A DNA stretch of 64,000 nucleotides from Streptosporangium amethystogenes (GCF_000721075.1 NZ_JOEQ01000031.1:87884-151883); one strand, 5' to 3'; shown: positions 36,001 through 44,592, counted from the first letter of the stretch. Program-made: numbers and translations. The notes: generated by a model from the letters alone, not told the origin.

Positions 36001-36725
36001 GCATCCGGTTCGCCGACACCCAGGCGCGACCGCAGCAAACCCTCACCAGCCCCGAGTGGGCCGGTGACGAGAGCGGCGACCGCCACTACAGCCCTTTCAC
36101 CATCAACGTCGAGCACGCCAAACCCTGGCACACCCTCACCGGACGCCAGCACTTCTACCTCGACCACGACTGGATGCGGGAGCTCGGCGAGAACCTGCCG
36201 ATCTACCGGCCGCCGTTGAACATGCACCGGCTGTTCGGCGAGCCCGTCCTCGGTGAGAACGGCACGCGGGAGGTGACGGTCCGGTATCTCACCCCACACA
36301 ACAAGTGGTCCATCCACTCGGAGTACCAGGACAACCTGATCATGCTGTCGCTGTCCCGGGGCGGCCAGGTGATCTGGATCAGCCCGCAGGACGCCGAGGC
36401 CGTCGGCGTCGTCGACAACGACTGGATCGAGGCGGTCAACCGCAACGGCGTCGTGGTCGCCCGGGCCATCGTCTCGCACCGGATGCCGGCCGGGACCGTC
36501 TACATGCACCACGCCCAGGATCGGGTCATCGCGGTGCCCAGGAGCGAGGCCACCGGGCGGCGCGGCGGCATCCACAACTCGCTGACCCGCGTACTGCTCA
36601 AACCCACCCACCTCATCGGCGGCTACGGGCAGCTGACCTTCTTCCCCAACTACTTCGGCCCGGTCGGCACCCAGCGGGACGAGATCACCGTGCTCCGGCG
36701 GCGTGCCCAGGAGGTCGAGTACTGA
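33012..36725 (+). CDS. narG: Respiratory nitrate reductase alpha subunit
   Basis: 1237 aa molybdopterin enzyme, full length. N-terminal FS0 [4Fe-4S] ligands: His64 and Cys68 in HGVNCTGSC, with a last Cys in PRGCPRG. The Mo-ligand Asp region YADLPVASPQVFGDQTD is present, as are the bis-MGD-binding stretches and the C-terminal molydopterin-dinucleotide domain (HNKWSIHSEYQDNLIMLSLS). Reduces nitrate to nitrite on the cytoplasmic side. The ATG at 33012 lacks a strong ribosome site. Ends overlapping narH (TGATG). Confidence 0.96.
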   Translation: MVNKRTAGKPTTEGAAEALLRVGRFFSRGTYSDDLRDVSYRGGRNSDTFYRDRWSHDKIVRSTHGVNCTGSCSWRVYVKNGIITWETQEVDYPTAGPDRPEYEPRGCPRGAAFSWYTYSPTRVRYPYARGVLVEMYRQAKERLGDPLLAWADVVGDPERRRRYQQARGKGGLVRISWPEALEMIAAAHVYTIKRYGPDRIAGFTPIPGQSILSHAIGTRFLALIGGQALSFYDWYADLPVASPQVFGDQTDVPVSGDWWDAAYLIMWGSNVPVTRTPDAHWMAEARYNGQKVVVVSPDFADNTKFADDWLHPHPGTDGALAAAMGHVILREWFVERQVPYFADYVRRFTDLPFLVTLEERDGSYIPGRFLRAADLGGKPATLEHAAWRTVLLDDATGTPIIPNGTVADRWSKEEGRWNLRLGDVVPRLTLYGDAEATGVEVLLPRFDTADGSGAVLRRGVPAGRVTPGGPLVTTVFDLLLARYGVGRDGLPGDWPTGYDDAAAPGTPAWQETITSVPAAAATRIAREFARTAERTDGRCMILMGAGTNHWFHSETTYRNFITLLLLTGCVGRNGGGWAHYVGQEKCRPLTGWATLATAADWQRPSRQMIGTGFFFLHTDQWRYDHFRADALASPLGAGRFAGMTAVDVLAQSSRLGWMPTYPTFDRNPLDLADEARASGRDPNEHIAAELAAGRLGFAVDDPDHPDNWPRILLTWRANLLGSSGKGAEYFQRHLLGTHDNLRATEAPEEVQPRDVRWRDPAPEGKLDLLLSVDFRMTSTTLLADITLPAATWYEKHDLNATDMHPFVHSFNPAVEPPWQARTDFEIFNDIARVFSEMAVRYLGTRYDLVATPFNHDTPGDLGNPLGTAQDWRADSSTPVPGKTMPALTVVERDYTAIADQMRTLGPLADSKGLPCKGVVYEVGSELAELAAANGTARGGPADGRPLIDTGKKACEAILALSGSTNGRLADQGFRTLDRRVGSGGGLAGLGRADADRRIRFADTQARPQQTLTSPEWAGDESGDRHYSPFTINVEHAKPWHTLTGRQHFYLDHDWMRELGENLPIYRPPLNMHRLFGEPVLGENGTREVTVRYLTPHNKWSIHSEYQDNLIMLSLSRGGQVIWISPQDAEAVGVVDNDWIEAVNRNGVVVARAIVSHRMPAGTVYMHHAQDRVIAVPRSEATGRRGGIHNSLTRVLLKPTHLIGGYGQLTFFPNYFGPVGTQRDEITVLRRRAQEVEY

Positions 36726-38527
36726 TGCGGGTGATGTCGCAGATCGCCATGGTGATGAACCTCGACAAGTGCATCGGCTGCCACACCTGCTCGGTCACCT
36801 GCAAGCAGACCTGGACCAGCAGGCCCGGGGTCGAGTACGTGTGGTTCAACAACGTGGAGACCCGTCCCGGACAGGGTTATCCGCGCCGTTACGAGGACCA
36901 GGAGCGGTGGCGCGGCGGCTGGAGGCTGACCCGGCGGGGCCGGCTGGTCCCCCGGTCCGGGGGCCGGCTGCGCCGGCTGGCGAGCATCTTCGCCAACCCG
37001 CTGCTGCCCAACATCCGCGACTACTACGAGCCGTGGACGTACGACTACCAGTCGGTCGCCGAGGCGCCGCTCGGCGACGACTTCCCGGTGGCGGCGCCCC
37101 GGTCACTGCTCAGCGGCAAGCCGATGAGCACCATCGCCTGGTCGGCGAACTGGGACGACAGCCTGGGCGGCATGCCGCAGCACGGCGAGGACGACGTCAT
37201 CCTCAACCGGATCCAGGAGAAGATCAAGCTGGAGTTCGAGCAGACGTTCATGTTCTACCTGCCGCGGATCTGCGAGCACTGCCTCAACCCGTCCTGCGTG
37301 GCGTCCTGCCCGTCCGGCGCGCTGTACAAGCGGGTGGAGGACGGGATCGTGCTGGTCGACCAGGACCGCTGCCGGGGGTGGCGGATGTGCGTGACCGGCT
37401 GCCCGTACAAGAAGATGTACTTCAACCACAGGACCGGCAAGGCCGAGAAGTGCACCTTCTGCTTCCCGCGGATCGAGGTCGGGCTGCCCACCGTCTGCTC
37501 GGAGACCTGTGTGGGGCGGCTGCGGAACATCGGCGTGCTCCTCTACGACGCCGACCGGGTGCCGCAGGCCGCCGCCACCCCGCGGGAGCAGGATCTCTAC
37601 CCGGCGCAGCTCGGTGTCTTCCTCGATCCCCACGACCCGCAGGTCGGCGTCGAGGCCGAGCGGGCGGGCATCCCGCACGAATGGATGGAGGCGGCCCGCC
37701 GCTCTCCCGTCTACGACCTGATCACCAGGTACGGGGTGGCGCTGCCCCTGCATCCGGAGTACCGCACGCTGCCGATGGTCTGGTACGTGCCGCCGCTGTC
37801 CCCCGTGGTGGAGGCGATCACCGCCGCCGGGCACGACGGGGAGGACCACGAGAACCTGTTCGGCGCCATCGAGAAGCTGCGCATCCCCGTCTCCTACCTC
37901 GCCGGACTGTTCACCGCGGGCGACCCGGCCCCCGTCGAGCTGGCACTGCGGCGGCTGGCCGCGATGCGCGCCCACCGGCGGCGGCTCAACCTCGGTGACG
38001 CCGCCGATCCGGCGATCGCCGAGTCGGTCGGCTTCACCGTCGAGCAGCTGGACGACATGTACCGGCTGCTGGCCCTGTCGAAGTACGAGGACCGTTACGT
38101 CATCCCGACCGCCGGCGCCGGGGACGTCCGCGCCCTGGAGGAGTCGGCGCTGACCGGGTGCAGCCTGAACTACGAGGGCGGTCCCGGGATGGGGGGCGGC
38201 ACCGCCTCGGGGCCGTTCGGCGAGGCGTCCGGACGTCCGGCGCCGCTGTCCGTGGAGACCTTCCACATCCTGCGTGACCGCAGCACGGCGGACACCTCCG
38301 CCGACACCTCCGGCCTGCGCGGCCGGGTCAACCTGCTCAACTGGGACGGCCGTGGCCTGCCCGAGGGGATGTTCCCGCCCGGGGCGGGCAACGGCTCGAC
38401 CGGCTCACGAGACGGCGAGACGGCCGGGGGCGCCGGACCGGACGCCGGCGCCGGCGAGATCACCGGGCGACCTCCCCAGGAAGGCGAGACCACTCGACGG
38501 CCGTTCCAGAAGGGGCCGAACCCGTGA
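36725..38527 (+). CDS. narH: Respiratory nitrate reductase beta subunit
   Basis: 600 aa iron-sulfur electron-transfer subunit. Cys clusters: CIGCHTC near the N-terminus, CEHCLNPSCVASC, CRGWRMC (Trp replacing one Cys, as in the canonical [3Fe-4S] site), and CTFC/CSETC. The C-terminus (about 540-600) is Gly/Pro-rich and low-complexity, longer than in E. coli. Passes electrons from NarI to NarG. Starts inside the narG stop; a longer open frame upstream is the overlapping narG. Confidence 0.96.
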   Translation: MRVMSQIAMVMNLDKCIGCHTCSVTCKQTWTSRPGVEYVWFNNVETRPGQGYPRRYEDQERWRGGWRLTRRGRLVPRSGGRLRRLASIFANPLLPNIRDYYEPWTYDYQSVAEAPLGDDFPVAAPRSLLSGKPMSTIAWSANWDDSLGGMPQHGEDDVILNRIQEKIKLEFEQTFMFYLPRICEHCLNPSCVASCPSGALYKRVEDGIVLVDQDRCRGWRMCVTGCPYKKMYFNHRTGKAEKCTFCFPRIEVGLPTVCSETCVGRLRNIGVLLYDADRVPQAAATPREQDLYPAQLGVFLDPHDPQVGVEAERAGIPHEWMEAARRSPVYDLITRYGVALPLHPEYRTLPMVWYVPPLSPVVEAITAAGHDGEDHENLFGAIEKLRIPVSYLAGLFTAGDPAPVELALRRLAAMRAHRRRLNLGDAADPAIAESVGFTVEQLDDMYRLLALSKYEDRYVIPTAGAGDVRALEESALTGCSLNYEGGPGMGGGTASGPFGEASGRPAPLSVETFHILRDRSTADTSADTSGLRGRVNLLNWDGRGLPEGMFPPGAGNGSTGSRDGETAGGAGPDAGAGEITGRPPQEGETTRRPFQKGPNP

Positions 38528-39240
38528 GACCGCGCTGGACCTCCCGGAAACGGAGACCGTCCGCGAACGACCGGGCCGTGGTGCGCCGGGCCGCCGGACT
38601 GTGCCTGGACTATCCCGACCGGGATCTCTTCGACCGGCTGCCGCTGATCCGGGCCGCGCTCGCCGAGAGCGGCGCGCATCCGACGGTGGCCGCCGTCGCC
38701 GGGTTCGTCGACCACCTGGCGGCCGAGGAGCCGTTGCGGGCCGAGAAACACTATGTGGCGACCTTCGACACCCGCAACCGCCGTTCGCTGCACCTGACCT
38801 GGTGGAGCGACGGGGACACCCGCCGCCGGGGGTTCTCGCTGGCCACGCTCAAGTCCCGCTACCTGGCCCGCGGGCTCCTCCCCCCGGACGGCGCCGAGCT
38901 GCCGGACTACCTGCCGGTCGTCCTGGAGTACGCGGCGCTGGAGCCCGAGGACGGCACCGCGCTGCTGCTGGAGCACCGGGCCGCCCTGGAGTCGCTGCGG
39001 TTCGCCCTCATCGAGGCCGGCACACCGTACGCGGCGCTGCTGGAGGCGGTGTGCGGCACGCTTCCCGGCCCCTCCCCGCGCACCCGCGAGGAGGCCCGCG
39101 CCCTGGGGAGACTCCCGTTGAACACCGGACCGGAACCGGTCGGCCTGAACACCACCGGCCTCCTCCCGCCGATCCTCCTCCCGAACCCGGCCGGCAGTCC
39201 CATCGACAGTCCCATCGGCGATCTCGGAGGCATCGGATGA
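38524..39240 (+). CDS. narJ: Nitrate reductase assembly chaperone
   Basis: 238 aa helical TorD/NarJ-type chaperone. AAGLCLDYPD, VDHLAAEEPLRAEKHYVATF and LPVVLEYAAL match the family. It holds apo-NarGH for Mo-cofactor insertion and is not part of the final enzyme. The start (GTGA) overlaps the narH stop. The C-terminus has a Pro/Ser-rich tail containing a GSPIDSPIGD repeat. Confidence 0.92.
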   Translation: MRPRWTSRKRRPSANDRAVVRRAAGLCLDYPDRDLFDRLPLIRAALAESGAHPTVAAVAGFVDHLAAEEPLRAEKHYVATFDTRNRRSLHLTWWSDGDTRRRGFSLATLKSRYLARGLLPPDGAELPDYLPVVLEYAALEPEDGTALLLEHRAALESLRFALIEAGTPYAALLEAVCGTLPGPSPRTREEARALGRLPLNTGPEPVGLNTTGLLPPILLPNPAGSPIDSPIGDLGGIG

Positions 39241-39315
39241 CCTCGTACACCTCGGCCAGGAACCGGCAGGCGCGCCGGAGAACACCGTCGGACAGCAGAG
39301 TCCCGGAGGTCCGTG

Positions 39316-40050
39316 ATGCCCTCGCCCGCTGACGTCTTCCTGTGGGGGGCGCTGCCCTACGCGGCCGTCGCCCTGCTCGTCACCGGCCTCATCTGGCGGT
39401 GGCGCTACGACAGGTTCGGCTGGACCACGCGTTCATCGGAACTGTACGAATCGCGGTTGCTGCGGTTCGGCAGCCCGATCTTCCACGTGGGACTGCTGTT
39501 CGTGCTGGCAGGTCACCTGATCGGCCTGTTCATCCCGCAGGGCTGGACGGACGCCATCGGCTTCGACGAGAACGACTACCACACGATGGCGCTCTGGGTC
39601 GGCATAACCGCCGGGGTGCTCACCTTCTTCGGCATCATGCTGCTGATCTGGCGGCGCCGCACCACCGGGCCGGTCTTCCTCGCCACCACCGTCAACGACA
39701 AGATCATGTACGTCTTCCTGGTCGGCGCGCTGGGCCTCGGGCTGTCCACCACGCTGATCAACGCCTCCGGGCCCGGCTACAACTACCGGACGGACATCGC
39801 CCCCTGGGTGCGCAGCCTGTTCGTCTTCCAGCCGGAGGTGTCGCTCATGGCGAACACGCCGGTGGAGTACCGCATCCACGCGGTGTCCGGACTGCTGCTG
39901 TTCGCGATCCTGCCGTTCACCCGGCTGGTGCACTCGTTCACCGCCCCGGTGCCGTACCTGTTCCGCCCCTACATCGTCTACCGGGCCCGCGACCCGCACG
40001 TCATCGGCACCACCGCACCCCGGCGCGGCTGGGAGCGGAGCGACATCTGA
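39316..40050 (+). CDS. narI: Respiratory nitrate reductase gamma subunit (cytochrome b)
   Basis: 244 aa with five predicted membrane helices. Histidines for the two hemes lie in IFHVGLLFVLAGHLIGL and in EYRIHAVSGLLLFAILPFTRLVHSF, as in NarI. It oxidises menaquinol and anchors NarGH. The ATG at 39316 is favoured because GGAGG (39305-39309) is six bases upstream; a GTG at 39313 is adjacent. 75 bp after narJ. Confidence 0.95.
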   Translation: MPSPADVFLWGALPYAAVALLVTGLIWRWRYDRFGWTTRSSELYESRLLRFGSPIFHVGLLFVLAGHLIGLFIPQGWTDAIGFDENDYHTMALWVGITAGVLTFFGIMLLIWRRRTTGPVFLATTVNDKIMYVFLVGALGLGLSTTLINASGPGYNYRTDIAPWVRSLFVFQPEVSLMANTPVEYRIHAVSGLLLFAILPFTRLVHSFTAPVPYLFRPYIVYRARDPHVIGTTAPRRGWERSDI

Positions 40051-40234
40051 CCACTCCCCGGCGTGCCTCGTCCCTCAAGCCCGCGAACGGAGCAGCCTCT
40101 GACCATCCGGCTTGAGACGCGGTGCCTGTCGTCCGTCAAACCCGCGGCCCGCACATCCCCGGCGCGACCGGGAACGGCGCGATATCCGACCATCCCCGGC
40201 CAGAACGCCGGGGTCTCCAGTCCCAGGAGATCCG

Positions 40235-40819
40235 ATGAACGACCGGCCCCGGCACGGGATCGCCGCGCTCCAGTTCGACGAACTGGTGCGGCGTTACCCG
40301 GAACGGTTGGTGCGTGCCGTATACAGCGGTCTCAACAGCTTCATCTCGCTGGGACTCATGGCGATAATCGCCTACACCACCAACGCCCCGTTCGTCTTCC
40401 CGTCCCTGGGTCCCACGGCGTTCCTGCTCTTCTACACGCCGCGGAGCGCTTCGGCCTCGCCGCACAACAGCCTGATCGGGCACCTGATCGGTGTGCTGGC
40501 CGGCTGGTTCGCGCTGGCGGTCACCGGACTGCTGGACACCCCGCCCGACCTGGAGAGCATCGGTCCCAGTCGGATTCTGGCCTCCGCCATCGCGCTCGGC
40601 CTGACCTGCGGGCTGATGCCCGTGTTCGACGCCGCACATCCGCCGGCCGGCGCCACCACCCTCATCGTCGCGCTGGGCCTGCTGCGGACGCCCCCTCAAC
40701 TGGGCATCATGATGCTCGCGGTGCTGGTCATCGTCATCCAGGGATTCGTGATCAACCGGATGGCGGGCATCCCCTATCCGCTGTGGCTCCGGCCGCCCAA
40801 CGACAACGAAACCACCTGA
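40235..40819 (+). CDS. HPP-family integral membrane protein
   Basis: 194 aa, four predicted membrane helices. The eponymous HPP is present in AAHPPAGATTLIVALG, preceded by PSLGPTAFLLF. Chloroplast and cyanobacterial HPP proteins carry nitrite, and this gene follows narGHJI, so nitrite (or nitrate) movement across the membrane is a reasonable hypothesis. No narK is present in the window. ATG at 40235 after AGGAGA. The longer frame upstream is unlikely. Confidence 0.85.
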   Translation: MNDRPRHGIAALQFDELVRRYPERLVRAVYSGLNSFISLGLMAIIAYTTNAPFVFPSLGPTAFLLFYTPRSASASPHNSLIGHLIGVLAGWFALAVTGLLDTPPDLESIGPSRILASAIALGLTCGLMPVFDAAHPPAGATTLIVALGLLRTPPQLGIMMLAVLVIVIQGFVINRMAGIPYPLWLRPPNDNETT

Positions 40820-40894
40820 TCCACCGCCCCGCCTCGCCGGCGTGCAGGGGCGTCGGGGGCGAGCGGACCGGCGGGCCTGAGCCACAATGGAGCC

Positions 40895-41317
40895 ATGTCC
40901 CCGCGCACGCCACGCCCGCGACCGGTCCGCGCCACCCCGGCGACCTGCCCCTGCGGGCTATCTTCGGCCTACGACGACTGCTGTGGCCGGCTGCACCGCG
41001 GGGAGACCAAGGCGAGCACCGCGGAGCAGCTGATGCGCTCCCGCTTCAGCGCGTTCGCCGTGCACGACGAGGCGTACCTGCTCCGCACCTGGCACCCCAC
41101 GACCAGGCCGCCCGGCGTCGACTTCGACCCCGCGCTGTGCTGGACGCGCCTGGAGATCCTCGGCGGCACCGAGGGCGGCCCGTTCTCCACCTCGGGCACC
41201 GTCGAGTTCCGCGCCCACTACACCGAACGCGGCCGTCCAGGCGAACTCCGGGAGAACAGCCGTTTCGTCCGCCACGACTACACCTGGGTCTACCTCGACG
41301 GCGACGTCAGTAAATAA
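40895..41317 (+). CDS. YchJ-like SEC-C motif protein
   Basis: 140 aa, UPF0225/YchJ family. The N-terminal zinc motif CPCGLSSAYDDCCGRLH has the CxCx(n)CC/H pattern of SEC-C; the core then matches EQLMRSRFSAFAVHDEAYLLRTWH and the C-terminal RFVRHDYTWVYLDGD. Function of the family is unknown. Stop TAA at 41315. Confidence 0.9.
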   Translation: MSPRTPRPRPVRATPATCPCGLSSAYDDCCGRLHRGETKASTAEQLMRSRFSAFAVHDEAYLLRTWHPTTRPPGVDFDPALCWTRLEILGGTEGGPFSTSGTVEFRAHYTERGRPGELRENSRFVRHDYTWVYLDGDVSK

Positions 41318-41767
41318 CCGGGCATCTTCCGGCCTCCTGTTCCAGCCGGCGCTTCTCTTCGGGCTTGTTCGCCTTGTTTTCCGGGGAGTGCGCCTCCTCT
41401 TCCGCAGCTCTGCCCGCCCGCGTACCTCCGTACGACGTTCGCCGACACCGGGATCGTAGGAGCCCCCCGTTCACCGGAGAGCGTCCATGGGCACGTCCGG
41501 CAGAGGTCCTACGGAGGCACCGCCCACCAAGATTTCCTATATGGCACATTGGTCCCCGAAAAGGAAAAGCCACGACTAATTCGGTTAACAGAAACCTGAA
41601 ATAAGTACCCAAACACAAGGGTGCGAGATTTGCACTCTTCCCGAGAGGGACACACCTTCCCCATTTCTCCTGTCACGCTCCAATAGCCTCAGCTAAGGTC
41701 ACTGTTCACCCAGGAACGATGCCGGCTTCACAGGCCGCCCCCTATATTCCCTCGGTGGAGCCCGACA
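41318..41767. other. 450-bp intergenic region at the edge of lower-GC DNA
   Basis: No convincing gene. GC content falls visibly towards the right end. A minus-strand frame with a Lys/Glu-rich C-terminus (about 41307-41400) looks faintly coding but lacks a ribosome site and a family. The last bases include the GGTGGAG ribosome site of the next gene. Confidence 0.4.
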
Positions 41768-42553
41768 ATGTCCAAAGCGGCGATCCGCAGGCCAAAAACC
41801 ATCACCATAATTCGAAATTTTGTTCTATGGATGATGACGGCGGGCGGTACGGCCATATCGGTCATTTTCGGACCACTCGCAGGACAGGGCGGCGAGGATC
41901 AGACAAGGAATCTGATTCTCACCACCGTGGGAGCATTGGGGCCAGTAATCGCAGCAGCGATTAGCCAGGTACGTGCGTATCGCGCGAAACGAGGGCAAGA
42001 GGAGATCGAGGGGCGATCCATCCTCGCAGTAAGGACAGCACTTTCGACCGCTGTGCACTTTTTGCGAGAGATAGCGGCAGAAGAAGGCAAAGACAAGAAG
42101 CAGGAGCTCATGGGAAGCTTCATGCAGAGCGTGGTAACAGCGGCCGTCACGCTCAGCAGCGCCCCCAAAAGCCGTTGCGGCTTCTTCCGGATCAACGGAG
42201 ACACCATGAAGTGCACGGTCTTCAACGGCACGGACGGGCGAGCAGACCGATCCGACACGGTCTTCACCAAGTCCAGCACGGACAAAGCTGGCGAAGCCAT
42301 GTTCCGCCTTGTCAAATCCGGCGAATTTGCCCATTATCCGGATATACGGGAGAACGCACCCCCCGGCCTTGAGGCTGGACGCAGCTACCGAACTTTCATC
42401 GCGGCAGCCGTTATCGCAGGTGAGAAGCCATACGGCGTTCTAACGATCGACTCTCCCGAGGCGAACTCCTTTGGAGAGCGGGACACTCAGATCATGAGGA
42501 TGCTGGCAATTCTCATGGCGGCCGGTCTGGCTCTTCTACCAGAAAGCGCTTGA
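41768..42553 (+). CDS. Membrane protein with C-terminal GAF domain
   Basis: 261 aa. Two N-terminal hydrophobic segments (about residues 17-35 and 48-66), a charged helix (RAYRAKRGQEEIEGRS), then a GAF-like domain ending PYGVLTIDSPEANSFGERD. This looks like a membrane-anchored small-molecule or redox sensor without an output domain. GGTGGAG lies 8 bases before the ATG. Base composition is clearly lower in GC than its neighbours (about 48-57 % in two lines counted by hand), which suggests transfer. Family not recognised beyond GAF. Confidence 0.75.
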   Translation: MSKAAIRRPKTITIIRNFVLWMMTAGGTAISVIFGPLAGQGGEDQTRNLILTTVGALGPVIAAAISQVRAYRAKRGQEEIEGRSILAVRTALSTAVHFLREIAAEEGKDKKQELMGSFMQSVVTAAVTLSSAPKSRCGFFRINGDTMKCTVFNGTDGRADRSDTVFTKSSTDKAGEAMFRLVKSGEFAHYPDIRENAPPGLEAGRSYRTFIAAAVIAGEKPYGVLTIDSPEANSFGERDTQIMRMLAILMAAGLALLPESA

Positions 42554-42608
42554 GATGGCCTTGGCACGGGAACGTATCGGAGTGAGTTCCGACTCTAGGG
42601 AGGGCCGG

Positions 42609-42941
42609 ATGAAGCCACGAGTGGAGAAGGTAGTCGATCAAGAGTCTGTTCGCTGGATCGAGCAAGGCGCCCGACTCGATGCGCAGTTTTTCCGGACCGC
42701 GCACCGGGATGCTCTCACAGAAGCTCAAGATGATCTGGCCAGACGCCAGATCCAGCAGGTGAATCGGCATTCACGCGAGGTCTTCGTCTGGCTGGGCATA
42801 ACCCTGGCGCTTCTTGTCTCCCTGCCGTTCGCCGGGGTCACCGACTCTCCCGTCCTTGCCTCCCTGGGAATCTCAGCCCTGGCGATCGTCCTCGGCCGCC
42901 TGGGGATCCTGTTCACGGAGCCCTCAGAGCGGCATCGTTGA
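42609..42941 (+). CDS. Small two-helix membrane protein
   Basis: 110 aa. A soluble N-terminus with helical segments (QESVRWIEQGARLDAQFFRT, LARRQIQQVNRHS) and two membrane helices near the C-terminus (VFVWLGITLALLVSLPFAG and SLGISALAIVLGRLGIL). GGGAGG precedes the ATG at 42609. It follows the GAF protein by 55 bp in the same low-GC stretch and is probably co-transcribed. Not recognised; the layout of soluble domain plus 2TM resembles effector proteins of immune systems in outline only. Confidence 0.65.
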   Translation: MKPRVEKVVDQESVRWIEQGARLDAQFFRTAHRDALTEAQDDLARRQIQQVNRHSREVFVWLGITLALLVSLPFAGVTDSPVLASLGISALAIVLGRLGILFTEPSERHR

Positions 42942-43017
42942 TCCGCCGAGTAAAACCCGTCTCCATCCGACAGCCGTGCCCATCCGCGGTAGACGCGCGC
43001 CGCGTCGATCTGTCATC

Positions 43018-43065
43018 ATGCCGGACATGATCGTGAGAAAGGACGACGCCACCCTCATCCGGTGA
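43018..43065 (+). CDS. Possible 15-codon leader ORF
   Basis: ATG at 43018 opens a 15-residue frame (MPDMIVRKDDATLIR) whose TGA overlaps the GTG start of the next gene (GTGA). It could couple translation initiation to that gene. No clear ribosome site before it. Confidence 0.35.
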   Translation: MPDMIVRKDDATLIR

Positions 43066-44144
43066 GCGTTCTCGTGCGGCGAGAAGCCGCTGAAATCCGT
43101 GAAGAATGGCTGGGCCGGGCGTTGTCGACGCTGCCCGCCGACCGTCCGGCCGCAGAGGCCGCCATCTCCGGGCTCTACCACCTGATCGGGCTCGCCCCAC
43201 CACGTTTCCACTGGGTCTCCTCGCCGGTCACGGCCCTGACAACCGTCCCGCCGGGGATACGTACCCGGCCCTCGGAGACCGCCGACCGGGTGTCCGCGTG
43301 GCCACTGCCGTCACAGTTCTCCTCGCTGATGAGACAGCTGTGCCTGGCACTCGACGCCCAGGTCAGATGGGGCCATCAGTCGATGGACCGGCTGATCCGC
43401 CAGAAGGTTCGCAGCCCGCTCGCACTGTCCACCGAAGGTTCACTGCGCATGCCGCTTCTGGCGGCGCACGACTCGCGACACCGCTTTCAGAGCACCTGGT
43501 ACGACACACAGTGCGTCTCCTGGATCGCCCACTACGACGCTCTCCGCCGGGCGGCCGGCGTGCTCTTCACCCCCGAGCAGAACCGGCAGCTTGATCTGTG
43601 GGCGGCGGTGGCCCGGTCAGGTGGCTGGTGGTGGCCTCGTGAAGGCGCGTGCGTCATCTCCGAGCGCCCCGTCACCATGCGCACGGAGGTGTGCGGCGAC
43701 GACGGCGAGGTACGGCTGCACAGCGCGGACAGCCCCGCGGTGCGGTACGCCGACGGGTGGGACGTGCACGCCTGGCACGGGACGCGGGTGCCCTCCTGGG
43801 TGATCACCGATCCGAGCGTCCAGCGGATCGGGCGGGAGGCCAACGTCGAGGTCAGGCGGTGCGCGATCGAGCACATCGGCTGGGCGTCCTACATCGACCA
43901 GGCCGGGCTGCGGCTGGTCGCCTCCGCTCCGGACCCCGGCAACCCCGGCTCGGAGCTGCGGCTCTACGACATGCGCAGGGAGACCAGGGTGCTCCTCGCG
44001 GTCAACGGGTCCGTCGAACGCGACGGGCAGCGCCGCCGGTACGGGCTGACCGTGCCCGGTTTCCTCGACGATCCGATCGCCGCCGCCGGCTGGACCTACG
44101 GGCTCTCCGCCGAGCAGTACTCCCTTCTTCTCCGCCGAACCTGA
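43062..44144 (+). CDS. DUF6745-like protein
   Basis: 360 aa soluble protein. The motifs HSADSPAVRYADGWDVHAWHG, GTRVPSWVI and ANVEVRRCAIEHIGWA are typical of a family I recall as DUF6745, common in Streptosporangiales and streptomycetes. No known function. The start is a GTG at 43062; the upstream frame contains a tiny overlapping ORF. Followed by a small gene 10 bp downstream, probably in one operon. Confidence 0.72.
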   Translation: MSVLVRREAAEIREEWLGRALSTLPADRPAAEAAISGLYHLIGLAPPRFHWVSSPVTALTTVPPGIRTRPSETADRVSAWPLPSQFSSLMRQLCLALDAQVRWGHQSMDRLIRQKVRSPLALSTEGSLRMPLLAAHDSRHRFQSTWYDTQCVSWIAHYDALRRAAGVLFTPEQNRQLDLWAAVARSGGWWWPREGACVISERPVTMRTEVCGDDGEVRLHSADSPAVRYADGWDVHAWHGTRVPSWVITDPSVQRIGREANVEVRRCAIEHIGWASYIDQAGLRLVASAPDPGNPGSELRLYDMRRETRVLLAVNGSVERDGQRRRYGLTVPGFLDDPIAAAGWTYGLSAEQYSLLLRRT

Positions 44145-44154
44145 GGTGATCTCC

Positions 44155-44592
44155 ATGACCGTGACTCTCGCTTCGCTCTCCCAGCAGACCGGACTCGCCG
44201 TGCTCGACCACCTTGAGCGGTCGGCGAGCATCCCCGTCGTCCACGGCCTCCAGGCCCAGGGCGACCTCATCGTCATCCCGCTCCCCGTCATCGCCTCCTC
44301 CGTGAAGGTCTGGCCCGACTCCCACTGGAAGGACGTGCCCGGCGAGGGGGTCGAACTACTCCGCGGCGCGGCCGGGGGCAACCCGCACACCCTCGTCGCC
44401 GACCCGGGCACCTGCCGCTGGACGACCCATGTGCTGGACTCCGACCAGCTGGCGATCGGCGTCTTCGAGACCTCGGCCGTCGCCTACCTGCTCCATCCCG
44501 AGCACGGCGCCACCGGCTGCCCACCGGGCACTTACGTCATCCGGCGCCAACGCGAACACGAGGGCCAGCGGGCCCGCCTCGTCGCGGACTGA
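44155..44592 (+). CDS. Hypothetical protein
   Basis: 145 aa, soluble, not recognised. Beta-rich segments: GDLIVIPLPVIASSVKVWPDSH, ADPGTCRWTTHVLDSDQLAIGVFETSAVAYLLHPEHGA in pieces. The second half might form a small beta barrel. GAGGTG lies before the ATG at 44155. Probably co-transcribed with the DUF6745 gene and ended by the terminator at 44607. Confidence 0.65.
   Translation: MTVTLASLSQQTGLAVLDHLERSASIPVVHGLQAQGDLIVIPLPVIASSVKVWPDSHWKDVPGEGVELLRGAAGGNPHTLVADPGTCRWTTHVLDSDQLAIGVFETSAVAYLLHPEHGATGCPPGTYVIRRQREHEGQRARLVAD

Noticed and set aside
36305..36724. Upstream extension of the narH frame.
   Set aside because: It lies inside narG; the family N-terminus begins at the ATG at 36725.
41307..41618. 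Minus-strand frame with a Lys/Glu-rich end.
   Set aside because: No ribosome site, mixed composition, and it overlaps the YchJ stop.
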